Source: CAYPKW01 sp964411425 (lineage in GTDB: Bacteria; Pseudomonadota; Alphaproteobacteria; Dongiales; Dongiaceae). From it: a stretch of 16,262 bases of DNA. The notes under the pieces are model-generated. The model worked only from the letters and a program-made list of their open reading frames with translations. It was not told where the DNA came from and ran no database searches. A program made the position numbers and the translations under genes. The stretch spans positions 1 to 16,262 of the forward strand of contig CAYPKW010000063.1 of the NCBI GenBank assembly GCA_964411425.1, read 5' to 3'. Of this stretch, positions 1 to 6,914 are shown piece by piece; positions within the stretch are counted from its first letter, which is position 1, and the number at the start of each line of letters is the position of its first letter.

Positions 1-2
1 AC

Positions 3-65
3 ATCGGCCGGCTCATCCGCGGCAAGGAGTCGAAGATCGGATTCGGCAAGGAAGGGGGTGCATGA
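3..65 (+). CDS. Possible C-terminal tail of an upstream gene (partial)
   Basis: From the window edge a 20-codon open frame runs to a TGA at 63-65 and reads IGRLIRGKESKIGFGKEGGA. Most third positions are G or C, as in the confirmed genes, so it could be the end of a gene on the same strand as the MNT-HEPN gene. I do not recognise the family. The stretch is short enough to be open by chance. The remaining 58 bases before the GTG at 124 show no clear promoter or terminator. Confidence 0.25.
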   Translation: MGRLIRGKESKIGFGKEGGA

Positions 66-123
66 TGCGGCCGCTTGACCCGGCCGATGGGGGTCGTGAA
101 CACTGGCGCAAGAAACCAGGCGA

Positions 124-885
124 GTGCCGATGACCGTCGCGCGACCCGACCAGGCCACGCCCGCCATGGCGCCTCTCACCTGCGAGCAGGCGATGCGCGT
201 CCTTAGCGCGCATGAGCGGGAGATTCGCGCCCAGGGTGTCACGCGCCTGGCCTTGTTCGGCTCGACCGCGCGCGACGAGGCGCGGCCCGACAGTGACGTC
301 GATGTCTTGGTCGATTTCGACCGCAAGCGAGAACTGTCCCTCCTCGATATCGCTGGGCTCGAAATCTACCTGCACGACCTCCTCGGGCGCGAGGTCGAGA
401 CCGCCAACCGGGAGCGCCTGAAGCCGTTCCTCAAGGACAACATCCTGGCCGAGGCGATAGAGGTTTTCCCCCGCTTCGGTCATCGAAACCCGATGCCGAA
501 AGGAGCGGTCATGCCGCCACGAAACCCTCGCCAACGCTTGGAGGACATGCTGGAGGCCATCGTGGCCGTGGAACGGTACGTCGCGGGCCGGCACTACGTG
601 GACTACCAGACGGACGACCTGCTGCGGGCCGGGGTAGAACGTCGAATTGGGGTAATCTCGGAGGCGACCCGCCGGCTACCGGCCGATCTCCTCGATGCGC
701 ACGCCGACATTCCTTGGCAGAAGATTCGCGCGGTCGGCAACATTCTCCGGCACGATTACGACCAGGTATTCGACGACGTGATCTGGAACCTCGCGAAATC
801 CCATCTCGGTCCGCTGAAAGCGGCCGTGGAAGCCATGATCGCCGAGGTGGAAAAGAAGGCGGAGCGGCAGCGCGATGGCCGGTAG
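124..885 (+). CDS. MNT nucleotidyltransferase-HEPN (MntA/HepT-like) fusion protein
   Basis: The 253-aa product joins two domains usually encoded by separate adjacent genes. Residues about 15-120 are a minimal nucleotidyltransferase with the motif GSTARDEARPDSDVDV: G46-S47, then ten residues, then D58-x-D60. Residues 130-250 are a HEPN/DUF86 domain with GNILRHDY around H210 and Y212. In characterised MntA-HepT systems HepT is an RNase toxin with an R-x4-H-x-Y motif, and MntA neutralises it by AMPylating the tyrosine. Here the residue five before the histidine is G205 rather than Arg, although R202 and R209 lie nearby, so RNase activity is uncertain. No stop separates the halves. An AAAGGAG (499-505) lies 5 nt before an in-frame ATG at 511, which could start a separate 124-aa HEPN protein. 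The start is GTG 124 or ATG 130; ATG 166 is also possible. Convergent with mobA, 17 bp away. Confidence 0.85.
   Translation: MPMTVARPDQATPAMAPLTCEQAMRVLSAHEREIRAQGVTRLALFGSTARDEARPDSDVDVLVDFDRKRELSLLDIAGLEIYLHDLLGREVETANRERLKPFLKDNILAEAIEVFPRFGHRNPMPKGAVMPPRNPRQRLEDMLEAIVAVERYVAGRHYVDYQTDDLLRAGVERRIGVISEATRRLPADLLDAHADIPWQKIRAVGNILRHDYDQVFDDVIWNLAKSHLGPLKAAVEAMIAEVEKKAERQRDGR
499..513 (+). promoter_or_regulatory. Internal Shine-Dalgarno and ATG for a stand-alone HEPN protein
   Basis: AAAGGAG at 499-505, five spacer bases, then ATG at 511, in frame with the upstream nucleotidyltransferase. This is the normal spacing and is stronger than anything before the GTG at 124. It is what would be expected if the HEPN half were, or once was, a separate cistron. 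Use of the site is inferred. Confidence 0.6.
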
Positions 886-902
886 CCGATGCCCGCCGGC
901 CG

Positions 903-1535
903 TCAGCTTGCGGCAATCAGCTTCTCGGCCTCGGCCAGGTCCTCCGGGCTGTTGGCGTTGAAGAAGGGGTCGATGGGCGTGGCCGGAAACTCCACCACCG
1001 CGAGCCGGTAACGCGCGGTCCAAACATCCACCTTGCGCACGCCTTCCTCGGTAAGCGCCCGGCGCAACTCCCAACGCAACATCACCGGCCACAGCCCCAC
1101 CACCGGGTGCACCTGCCCGCCCGAGGCCGCCGCCGCAAGCTCGGCTTCGCCGCGCGCCACCGGCGCGAGGAGCCGCGCCACCAGGTCGGCCGGCAGGAAC
1201 GGCGCGTCGGTCGGGAAGCTGGCGACATAGGCGAGATCGGGCGCGCTCTCGGCCGCCCAGTCGAGGCCCGCGAGCACGCCGGCCAGGGGACCGGCAAACC
1301 CCGCCACGCCGTCCGCCACCACCGGCAGCCCGAAGCCCGCGAACCGTCCAGGGTCCCCGTTCGCGTTCAAGACGAGCCGGCGCACCTGCGGCCGGACGCG
1401 CTCGATCGCGTGCGAAAGCATCGGCCGCCCGCCGAGCGGGCGGAGACACTTGTCGCCGCCGCCCATGCGCCGCGACAGGCCGCCGGCCAAGAGCAGGCCC
1501 AGCACCGGCGGGTTCGCGCCGGCCTCACGCGACAT
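903..1535 (-). CDS. mobA: Molybdenum cofactor guanylyltransferase MobA
   Basis: MobA transfers GMP from GTP to molybdopterin to make the guanine-dinucleotide cofactor used by DMSO-reductase-family enzymes such as formate dehydrogenase; it acts in the cytoplasm. The 210-aa length is normal for the family. The GTP-binding signature LAGGLSRRMGGGDK is at residues 16-29, followed by NANGDP, a GFAGPLAGVLAG segment, the TDAPFL metal/phosphate motif and NANSPEDL near the C-terminus. The ATG at 1535 overlaps the end of fdhD (TGA at 1527-1525) by 11 bp, which implies translational coupling in an fdhD-mobA operon. The pairing makes sense: one enzyme finishes the cofactor, the other sulfurates it for formate dehydrogenase. 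Confidence 0.93.
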   Translation of the reverse strand: MSREAGANPPVLGLLLAGGLSRRMGGGDKCLRPLGGRPMLSHAIERVRPQVRRLVLNANGDPGRFAGFGLPVVADGVAGFAGPLAGVLAGLDWAAESAPDLAYVASFPTDAPFLPADLVARLLAPVARGEAELAAAASGGQVHPVVGLWPVMLRWELRRALTEEGVRKVDVWTARYRLAVVEFPATPIDPFFNANSPEDLAEAEKLIAAS

Positions 1536-2406
1536 CTTCCGGCAGGCTGGCCTTGCGCTGGTGGCGCCGGCTCTCCTCGGCCACGGCGCGGGCGTCGGCG
1601 TCGAAGCGTATCCGCCCCTCGCCCGCGAGCGCCACGAAGCGGCGGCCCTTGGCGCGCCCGATCAGCGTCAGGTTGGCGCGCCGGGCCAGCTCCACCCCCC
1701 AGGCCGTGAACCCCGAGCGCGAAACGAGGATCGGGATGCGCATCTGCACCGTCTTGATCACCATCTCGCTGGTGAGCCGCCCGGTGGTGTAGAACATCTT
1801 GCCCTCCGGCCCGATGCCCTCGAGGTGCATGTAGCCGGCGATCTTGTCCACCGCGTTGTGGCGGCCCACGTCCTCCATGTAGAGCAGCGGCCGGTCCTCT
1901 TCGCACAAGACGCAGCCGTGGATGGCCCCGGCGGCGAGGTAGAGGCTGGGCTCGGTGTTGATCTTGCGCGACAGCGCGTACAGCCACGAGGTCTTGAGCA
2001 CCGCGTCGGGGTCGAGCACGACCTTGTCGAACTTCTCCATCACGTCGCCGAACGCGGTGCCCTGGGCGCAGCCCGAGGTGAGCGTCTTCTTGCGCAGCTT
2101 CTTCTCGAAATCGGTCTTGCGCGCGGTGCGCACGACGACGGCGTCGAGCTCTTCGTCGCACTCGACCTCCAGGATCTCGTCCCCGGCCTTCAGCATATTC
2201 TGGTTGAGCAGGTAGCCGACGGCGAGGTAGCGCGGATAGTCGCCGATCGTCATCATGGTGACGATTTCCTGGCCGTTGAGGAAGAGGGTCAGCGGCCGCT
2301 CGACCACCACCGCGGTCTCGATCGGCCGGCCCGCCTCGTCGATGCCCGGCAGCCTGCGGGTGAGGCGCGGGTCGCCGGGGTCGGGTCGGAGCAGGAACTC
2401 GTCCAT
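1525..2406 (-). CDS. fdhD: Formate dehydrogenase accessory sulfurtransferase FdhD
   Basis: FdhD passes sulfur from a cysteine desulfurase to the molybdenum cofactor before insertion into formate dehydrogenase. The 293-aa protein has the conserved segments ERPLTLFLNG, TSGCAQGT with C113 at the position of the first cysteine of the E. coli CxxC loop, AIHGCVLC, MEDVGRHNAVDKIAGY, TTGRLTSEMVIK and SRSGFTAWGVEL. The second cysteine of the classical loop is absent (SGCAQG); C165 and C168 are further candidates. I chose the ATG at 2406. A TTG at 2442 would add 12 residues, but those bases match a promoter -35 element and lie upstream of the likely transcription start. First gene of the fdhD-mobA operon and divergent from moaA. 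Confidence 0.93.
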   Translation of the reverse strand: MDEFLLRPDPGDPRLTRRLPGIDEAGRPIETAVVVERPLTLFLNGQEIVTMMTIGDYPRYLAVGYLLNQNMLKAGDEILEVECDEELDAVVVRTARKTDFEKKLRKKTLTSGCAQGTAFGDVMEKFDKVVLDPDAVLKTSWLYALSRKINTEPSLYLAAGAIHGCVLCEEDRPLLYMEDVGRHNAVDKIAGYMHLEGIGPEGKMFYTTGRLTSEMVIKTVQMRIPILVSRSGFTAWGVELARRANLTLIGRAKGRRFVALAGEGRIRFDADARAVAEESRRHQRKASLPEDVA

Positions 2407-2413
2407 GGCCAGG

Positions 2414-2442
2414 ACTATGCGACCGCCGGGGCCGGGCGGCAA
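2414..2442 (-). promoter_or_regulatory. Candidate fdhD promoter
   Basis: On the minus strand TTGCCG (2442-2437), 17 bases, then CATAGT (2419-2414) resembles a sigma-70 promoter with ideal spacing. Only 7 nt separate the -10 from the fdhD ATG, so transcription would begin at or next to the start codon. No Shine-Dalgarno is visible, consistent with a leaderless message. Confidence 0.5.
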
Positions 2443-2459
2443 GCGGCGGCGAGAATCGT

Positions 2460-2486
2460 TTGCAAGGGCGGCGGCTGTGCTAGACT
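2460..2486 (+). promoter_or_regulatory. Candidate moaA promoter
   Basis: TTGCAA (2460-2465), 15 bases, then TAGACT (2481-2486) preceded by TGTGC. The -10 ends 6 nt before the moaA ATG, and there is no Shine-Dalgarno sequence. The spacer is shorter than the ideal 17, so the -35 assignment is less sure than the -10. Confidence 0.45.
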
Positions 2487-2492
2487 GGCTTC

Positions 2493-3482
2493 ATGATTGA
2501 CCCGTTCGGCCGCCATATCAGCTATCTTAGGGTCTCGGTGACGGACCGCTGCGACTTCCGCTGCGTCTACTGCATGGCGGAGGACATGACGTTCCTGCCC
2601 AGGGCCGATCTCCTGACGCTGGAGGAGCTCGACCGGGTGTGCGGCGCGTTCATCCGCCTGGGCGTGAAGAAACTCAGATTGACCGGCGGCGAGCCCTTGG
2701 TGCGCAAGAACGTCATGGCGCTGTTCGGCTCGCTCTCCCGGCACCTCAAGAGCGGCGCGCTCGACGAGTTGACGCTCACCACCAACGGCAGCCAATTGCC
2801 GAAATACGCGGCGGAGCTGGCCGCCCTGGGCGTGCGCCGCGTCAACGTGTCGCTCGACACGCTCGACGCCACCAAGTTCGCCGCCATCACGCGCTGGGGC
2901 AAGCTCGACAAGGTGCTGGCGGGGATCGCGGCGGCCAAGGCGGCGGGGCTCGGCGTCAAGATCAACACCGTGGCGCTCAAGGGCGTGAACGAAGACGAGT
3001 TCGACCGGCTTATCGAGTGGTGCGGCGCCGACGGCCTCGACCTCACCTTCATCGAGGTGATGCCGATGGGCGAGGTGGGCGAGCAGCGGGTGGACCAGTA
3101 CCTGCCGCTGTCGGTCGTGCGCGCCCGGCTGCAACGCCGCTGGACGCTGGACGAGATCGACCACCGCAGCGGCGGCCCGGCGCGCTACGTGCGGGTCAAG
3201 GAGACCGGCGGGCGGCTCGGCTTCATCACGCCGCTCACCCATAACTTCTGCGAATCCTGCAACCGCGTGCGGCTCACCTGCACCGGCACGCTCTACATGT
3301 GCCTCGGCCAGGAGGACGCCGCCGACCTCAGGGCGCCGGTGCGCCAGAGCGAGGGCGACGAACTGCTGGAGGCGGCCATCCACGAGGCCATCTCACGCAA
3401 GCCCAAGGGCCACGATTTCATCATCGACCGCCGGCACGACCGCCCGGCGGTAGCCCGCCACATGAGCGTCACCGGGGGCTGA
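2493..3482 (+). CDS. moaA: GTP 3',8-cyclase MoaA (radical SAM)
   Basis: MoaA catalyses the first step of molybdopterin synthesis, converting GTP to 3',8-cyclo-GTP, which MoaC then turns into cyclic pyranopterin monophosphate. The 329-aa protein is of normal length. The radical-SAM cluster cysteines are C20, C24 and C27 (CDFRCVYC), followed by the SAM-binding LTGGEPL. The C-terminal cluster ligands C253, C256 and C270 have the canonical C-x2-C-x13-C spacing. The protein ends in Gly-Gly, which is needed in MoaA for activity. The start at 2493 is fixed by the N-terminal family pattern (DPFGRHISYLRVSVTDRC). Divergent from fdhD with an 86-bp gap. Confidence 0.96.
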   Translation: MIDPFGRHISYLRVSVTDRCDFRCVYCMAEDMTFLPRADLLTLEELDRVCGAFIRLGVKKLRLTGGEPLVRKNVMALFGSLSRHLKSGALDELTLTTNGSQLPKYAAELAALGVRRVNVSLDTLDATKFAAITRWGKLDKVLAGIAAAKAAGLGVKINTVALKGVNEDEFDRLIEWCGADGLDLTFIEVMPMGEVGEQRVDQYLPLSVVRARLQRRWTLDEIDHRSGGPARYVRVKETGGRLGFITPLTHNFCESCNRVRLTCTGTLYMCLGQEDAADLRAPVRQSEGDELLEAAIHEAISRKPKGHDFIIDRRHDRPAVARHMSVTGG

Positions 3483-3488
3483 GCCCCG

Positions 3489-3974
3489 TCATTCGAGCTC
3501 GATCTGGTGCGCGAAATCGGCGCCGTCGCTCACCGTCACCTGGGTGAACCCAAGCAGCTTCAATAGGTCGAGGAAGGTCGTCTCCTCGACCGCCGCGTTG
3601 TCGCGCAGGAACGGGGTGAGGCGCGCCAGCGCCGTCAGCATGGCGAGCACCGCGCGGGCCCGGTAGACGGTGTTCAACTGGCCGTCGGCGAGCCCGACGA
3701 TGATGAGCTTCTCCGCCTCGGCACCCTTGGCGAAGATGGCGTAGGCGGGCGCGTAGCGCGCGCCCAGCATCTCCTTGGTGAGGCCGGTGACGAAGCCGAT
3801 GCGCCGGACCCGGTCGCTGTCGGCGAGCGGCGCCACGCGGGCGGTGTAGACCTCGCTCGACTGCGGCGGCGGGTAGTAATACCCGGCATGGCGGTCCTCG
3901 GCTGCCGCGGCGGCGAGCCAGACCGACAGCACGACGAGCGCACCCAGGATCGGCATGATTGATTTCCCGGCCAC
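3489..3974 (-). CDS. Small exported protein, often labelled molybdopterin-guanine dinucleotide biosynthesis protein A
   Basis: This 161-aa protein has a signal-peptide-like N-terminus (hydrophobic residues about 6-25, cleavage expected after the AAAA run, before EDRHAG). The mature part contains HAGYYYPPPQSSEVYTAR, RIGFVTGLTKEMLGARYAP, FAKGAEAEKLIIVGL and LLGFTQVTVSDGADFAHQI, which match, from memory, a conserved alphaproteobacterial family. Databases often give it a MobA-like name, but it has no nucleotide-binding LAGG motif and appears to be exported, so it is not a guanylyltransferase. Its real role is unknown. The GTG at 3974 includes K4, giving the charge expected of a signal peptide; ATG 3956 has a GGGAAA upstream and is a fair alternative. 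Convergent with moaA, 6 bp apart. Confidence 0.7.
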   Translation of the reverse strand: MAGKSIMPILGALVVLSVWLAAAAAEDRHAGYYYPPPQSSEVYTARVAPLADSDRVRRIGFVTGLTKEMLGARYAPAYAIFAKGAEAEKLIIVGLADGQLNTVYRARAVLAMLTALARLTPFLRDNAAVEETTFLDLLKLLGFTQVTVSDGADFAHQIELE

Positions 3975-4001
3975 GCCATAGATTGACGGCGCGCCGGCGC
4001 C

Positions 4002-4028
4002 TTGGCAAGCGCGCGCCCATGCTATAGT
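4002..4028 (+). promoter_or_regulatory. Candidate nadK promoter
   Basis: TTGGCA (4002-4007), 15 bases, TATAGT (4023-4028). The predicted start near 4035 leaves a leader of about 29 nt carrying GAGGGA (4053-4058), five bases before the GTG start codon at 4064. Confidence 0.5.
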
Positions 4029-4063
4029 CGCCTGCCGGCGGCGCGAAACATCGAGGGAATCTG

Positions 4064-4831
4064 GTGCCGATCCGATCCTTTGCCCTGGTCGCCGCCGAGA
4101 GCGACGAGGCCGGCGCCGCCTGCCGGCGCCTGAAGGCGCGGTACGCCACCGTCGAGCCCGAGGCGGCCGACGCGGTGGTGGCGCTCGGCGGCGACGGCTT
4201 CATGCTGGAGACGCTGCACCGCTACCTCGACCGCGGCCTGCCGATCTACGGCATGAACTGCGGCACCGTGGGGTTCCTCATGAACCGGTTCGACGAGGAA
4301 GGCCTGCCGGCCCGGCTCGCCGCGGCCGAGCCCGTGCGGCTCCGCCCGCTCGCCATGCAGGCGCGCGACGTGTACGGGAAGGAGACGCAGGCGCTCGCCA
4401 TCAACGAGGTGTCGCTGTTGCGCGAAAGCCGCCAGGCCGCCCGGATCGCGATCCGCGTCGACGGGGTGATGCGCCTGCCGGAGTTGGTCTGCGACGGCGT
4501 GCTGGTGGCGACGCCCGCCGGCAGCACGGCCTACAACCTGTCGGCGCACGGTCCCATCCTGCCGCTGGGCTCGGGCGTGCTCGCCTTGACACCGATCAGC
4601 GCGTTCCGCCCGCGCCGCTGGCGCGGGGCGCTGCTGCCGCACGCCGCCGAGGTCGCGTTCGAGGTGCTCGACCCCCAGAAGCGCCCGGTGAGCGCGGTGG
4701 CCGACTTCACCGAGGTGCGCGACGTGGTCGAGGTGCGGGTACACGAGGACCGCCGCACCCTCACTCTGCTGTTCGATCCGGATCACAACCTGGCAGAGCG
4801 CATCCTGGCCGAGCAGTTCCAGCCGCAATAG
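4064..4831 (+). CDS. nadK: NAD kinase
   Basis: NadK phosphorylates NAD to NADP using ATP or polyphosphate in the cytoplasm. The 255-aa protein is the short form common in alphaproteobacteria. It shows the catalytic/diphosphate motif ALGGDGFML, YGMNCGTVGFLMN, AINEVSLLR, the signature VATPAGSTAYNLSAHGPILP and FRPRRWRGALLP. Relatives I recall have Arg where the Cys of YGMNCG sits. The GTG start at 4064 is supported by GAGGGA five bases upstream. The last 71 bases overlap, tail to tail, the gene on the opposite strand. Confidence 0.94.
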   Translation: MPIRSFALVAAESDEAGAACRRLKARYATVEPEAADAVVALGGDGFMLETLHRYLDRGLPIYGMNCGTVGFLMNRFDEEGLPARLAAAEPVRLRPLAMQARDVYGKETQALAINEVSLLRESRQAARIAIRVDGVMRLPELVCDGVLVATPAGSTAYNLSAHGPILPLGSGVLALTPISAFRPRRWRGALLPHAAEVAFEVLDPQKRPVSAVADFTEVRDVVEVRVHEDRRTLTLLFDPDHNLAERILAEQFQPQ

Positions 4832-5666
4832 TACGCTCGCGGGCGTAGGCGGCGACGGCGGCGACCAGGCGGCCCATGTCGGCCTTGAGGGCGGCGAACC
4901 CGGCCGTCTTCTCCACCGTCGCCTCGTCCAGGTAGAGGCGCCGATTCAGCTCGATCTGCAGGCTGTGCCGGCCGGCCTTGGGCGCGCTGTAGCGGTGCAC
5001 CAGCAGGGCGCCCTTGAACGGGTCGTTGACGCGGACGCTGTAGCCCATGGCCTTGAACGCGTCGGCGACGAAGCGCGTGAAGTCGCCGTCGCAGGTGGTG
5101 CCCTCGCCGTCGCCCAGCACAACGTCGTCGCGCGCGGTCGGACGGGCGCGGCCGACCGCTTTCATGGAATGGCAGTTCAAGTGCCATACGGCGCCGAAGC
5201 GCGCGACCGTGCCGTCGAGCAGCTCCTTGAGGGCGGCATGATAGGGCCGGTGATAGCGGGCGATGCGCAGCGCCACCTCGCCGGCGCCGAGCGCGCGGTT
5301 GTACACCCTAAGGTCCGGACGAATCAGGCTGCGAATGAGGCCGAGCCCGCGCCGGCTGCGGTCGCTCGGACGCATCTCGTGCGGCCAGGGCTCGGCGAGG
5401 ATGGCCGGCTCGATGTCCGCCTCGTCGCGGTTCGGGTCGATGTAGCTGCGCGGAAACAGCGCGGCAAGGAACGCGGCACCATGGGCGGGCGCGTCGGCGA
5501 ACAGCTCGTCCACGAAGGCGTCCTCGACCCGGCGCAGCAGTTCGACCGAAAGCGCGTGGCCGAAGTCGGCCGGATAGACGCGCCCGCTGTGCGGCGAATC
5601 GAGCACGACGGGCGCGCGGCCTTCCGGCTCGTCGCTCGCCAGCACGCCCGGAACCGTGCGTGTCAT
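4761..5666 (-). CDS. N-formylglutamate amidohydrolase family protein
   Basis: This family hydrolyses N-formyl-L-glutamate to formate and glutamate, the last step of one histidine-degradation route; many members have untested substrates. The 301-aa product carries LDSPHSGRVYP, RSYIDPNRDEADIEP, HRPYHAAL, WHLNCHSMK (probable zinc-site histidine) and KAGRHSLQIELNRRLYLDE. No other hut genes are nearby, so a role in histidine breakdown is not shown; formate release could relate to the formate-dehydrogenase accessory genes, but this is speculation. The ATG at 5666 begins the family-like sequence, with an AGGGGG about 9 nt upstream; the open frame continues far upstream but reads as a shadow of argE. 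The last 20 or so residues (after YARERT) read into nadK and look like a recent extension. Confidence 0.88.
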   Translation of the reverse strand: MTRTVPGVLASDEPEGRAPVVLDSPHSGRVYPADFGHALSVELLRRVEDAFVDELFADAPAHGAAFLAALFPRSYIDPNRDEADIEPAILAEPWPHEMRPSDRSRRGLGLIRSLIRPDLRVYNRALGAGEVALRIARYHRPYHAALKELLDGTVARFGAVWHLNCHSMKAVGRARPTARDDVVLGDGEGTTCDGDFTRFVADAFKAMGYSVRVNDPFKGALLVHRYSAPKAGRHSLQIELNRRLYLDEATVEKTAGFAALKADMGRLVAAVAAYARERTIAAGTARPGCALPGCDPDRTAE

Positions 5667-5680
5667 TCCTTGCGACCCCC

Positions 5681-5709
5681 TTGGCCCCAAAGCGCCGTTC
5701 GCCCATAGT
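5681..5709 (+). promoter_or_regulatory. Candidate promoter of the argE-like operon
   Basis: TTGGCC (5681-5686), 17 bases, CATAGT (5704-5709). The predicted start lies about 40 nt before the TTG start codon at 5754. Located in the 87-bp gap shared with the divergent N-formylglutamate amidohydrolase gene. Confidence 0.5.
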
Positions 5710-5753
5710 AGCACCGAAGCGCGGGCGAGGGCTTCCGCGCCAGGGAGAATCGT

Positions 5754-6914
5754 TTGTCGCCGTCCCCTACCGTCCTCGACATGATCCGCCGGCTGATCGC
5801 CTTCGATACCACCAGCCGCAACTCCAACCTGGAGCTGATCGGCTACGTGAGCGGCTATCTCGACGGTCTCGGGGTGCCCTCGCGCCTGGCGCTCGACGAG
5901 ACCGGCAAGAAGGCCAATCTCTACGCCACGCTCGGCCCGCCGGACAAGGCGGGGATCGCGCTGTCGGGCCACACCGACGTGGTGCCGGTCGACGGCCAGG
6001 AATGGTCGAGCGATCCGTGGACCGCGACGATGCGCGACGGGCGCCTCTATGGGCGCGGCGCCTGCGACATGAAGAGCTTCATCGCCGCCGCGCTGGCGCT
6101 GGCGCCGGAGTTCCTCAGCCGCGGCCTCAAGACGCCCGTTCACCTGGTGCTGTCCTACGACGAGGAAGTGGGCTGCCTCGGCGTGCGGCGCATCCTCGAG
6201 GTGTTGCGCGGGCTGCCGGTGCGCCCCTCGGCCTGCATCATCGGCGAGCCCACGCAGATGAAAGTGATCGTGGCGCACAAGGGCAAGAAGAGCGTGCGCT
6301 GTCGCGTGCGCGGGCTGGAATGCCACTCCTCGCTCGCCCCGCAGGGCGTCAACGCGGTCGAGGTGGCGGCCGAGATCGTAGGTTTCCTCACCCGCATCGG
6401 CCGGCGGCACGCCGAGGAGGGCCCGTTCGACAAGGATTTCGACGTGCCCTACAGCACGGTCCACACCGGGATCATCCATGGCGGCACGGCGCTCAACATC
6501 GTGCCCAGGGATTGCACTTTCGATTTCGAGTTCCGCTACCTGCCGGGCGTCGATCCCGAGGCGCTCTTCGCCGAGGTGCGCGGGTTCGCCGAGAAGGCGC
6601 TGCTGCCGGCCATGCGCCGGATCGGCGCCGACACCGGGATTTCGTGGCAGGAGATCTCCGCGTTTCCGGGCCTCGACATGCCGGAGGACGCCGAGGTGGT
6701 GGCGCTCGCCAAGTCGCTCGCCGGCGCAAATACGGTGGCCAAGGTGGGCTTCGGCAGCGAGGCCGGGCTGTTCCAGGAGAGCGGCATCGCCGCCGTGCTG
6801 TGCGGCCCCGGCAGCGTCGAGCAGGCGCACAAGCCCGACGAGTACGTGGCCCTGGAGCAGATCGCGCTGTGCGAGGCGTTCCTACGCCGGCTGATGGACC
6901 GGGTGTGCGAGTGA
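5754..6914 (+). CDS. argE: M20 metallo-deacylase, acetylornithine deacetylase (ArgE)-like
   Basis: ArgE is a di-zinc hydrolase that removes acetyl from N-acetylornithine in arginine synthesis. The 386-aa length fits. Metal and catalytic motifs are in order: SGHTDVVPVDG (H73, D75), LYGRGACDMK (D105), SYDEEVGC (E137/E138), IGEPTQMK (E165) and a C-terminal EQAHKPDEYV histidine. The start is TTG at 5754, six bases after AGGGAG (5742-5747); the next in-frame ATG would remove nine residues. The gene overlaps the following hydrolase gene (GTGA) and leads an operon with an acyl-CoA ligase and an enoyl-CoA hydratase. That context leaves room for a different amide substrate whose acid product is then activated with CoA. 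Similarity to ArgE is clear; the substrate is inferred. Confidence 0.87.
   Translation: MSPSPTVLDMIRRLIAFDTTSRNSNLELIGYVSGYLDGLGVPSRLALDETGKKANLYATLGPPDKAGIALSGHTDVVPVDGQEWSSDPWTATMRDGRLYGRGACDMKSFIAAALALAPEFLSRGLKTPVHLVLSYDEEVGCLGVRRILEVLRGLPVRPSACIIGEPTQMKVIVAHKGKKSVRCRVRGLECHSSLAPQGVNAVEVAAEIVGFLTRIGRRHAEEGPFDKDFDVPYSTVHTGIIHGGTALNIVPRDCTFDFEFRYLPGVDPEALFAEVRGFAEKALLPAMRRIGADTGISWQEISAFPGLDMPEDAEVVALAKSLAGANTVAKVGFGSEAGLFQESGIAAVLCGPGSVEQAHKPDEYVALEQIALCEAFLRRLMDRVCE

Noticed and set aside
62..133. 23-codon frame starting ATGATG and ending over the ATGA at 130
   Set aside because: Too short to support, and no recognisable product; the overlap with the next start may be chance.
1450..2496. 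Plus-strand open frame opposite mobA/fdhD
   Set aside because: Composition is that of an antisense shadow in GC-rich DNA; the minus-strand frames carry clear MobA and FdhD motifs.
5667..6830. Long minus-strand open frame continuous with the N-formylglutamate amidohydrolase
   Set aside because: It lies opposite argE, reads as His/Ala/Arg-rich shadow sequence, and the family-like protein starts at the ATG at 5666.
5660..6910. Upstream in-frame extension of the exported hydrolase-like protein
   Set aside because: It is out of frame with argE, has no family resemblance, and the signal peptide begins at GTG 6911.
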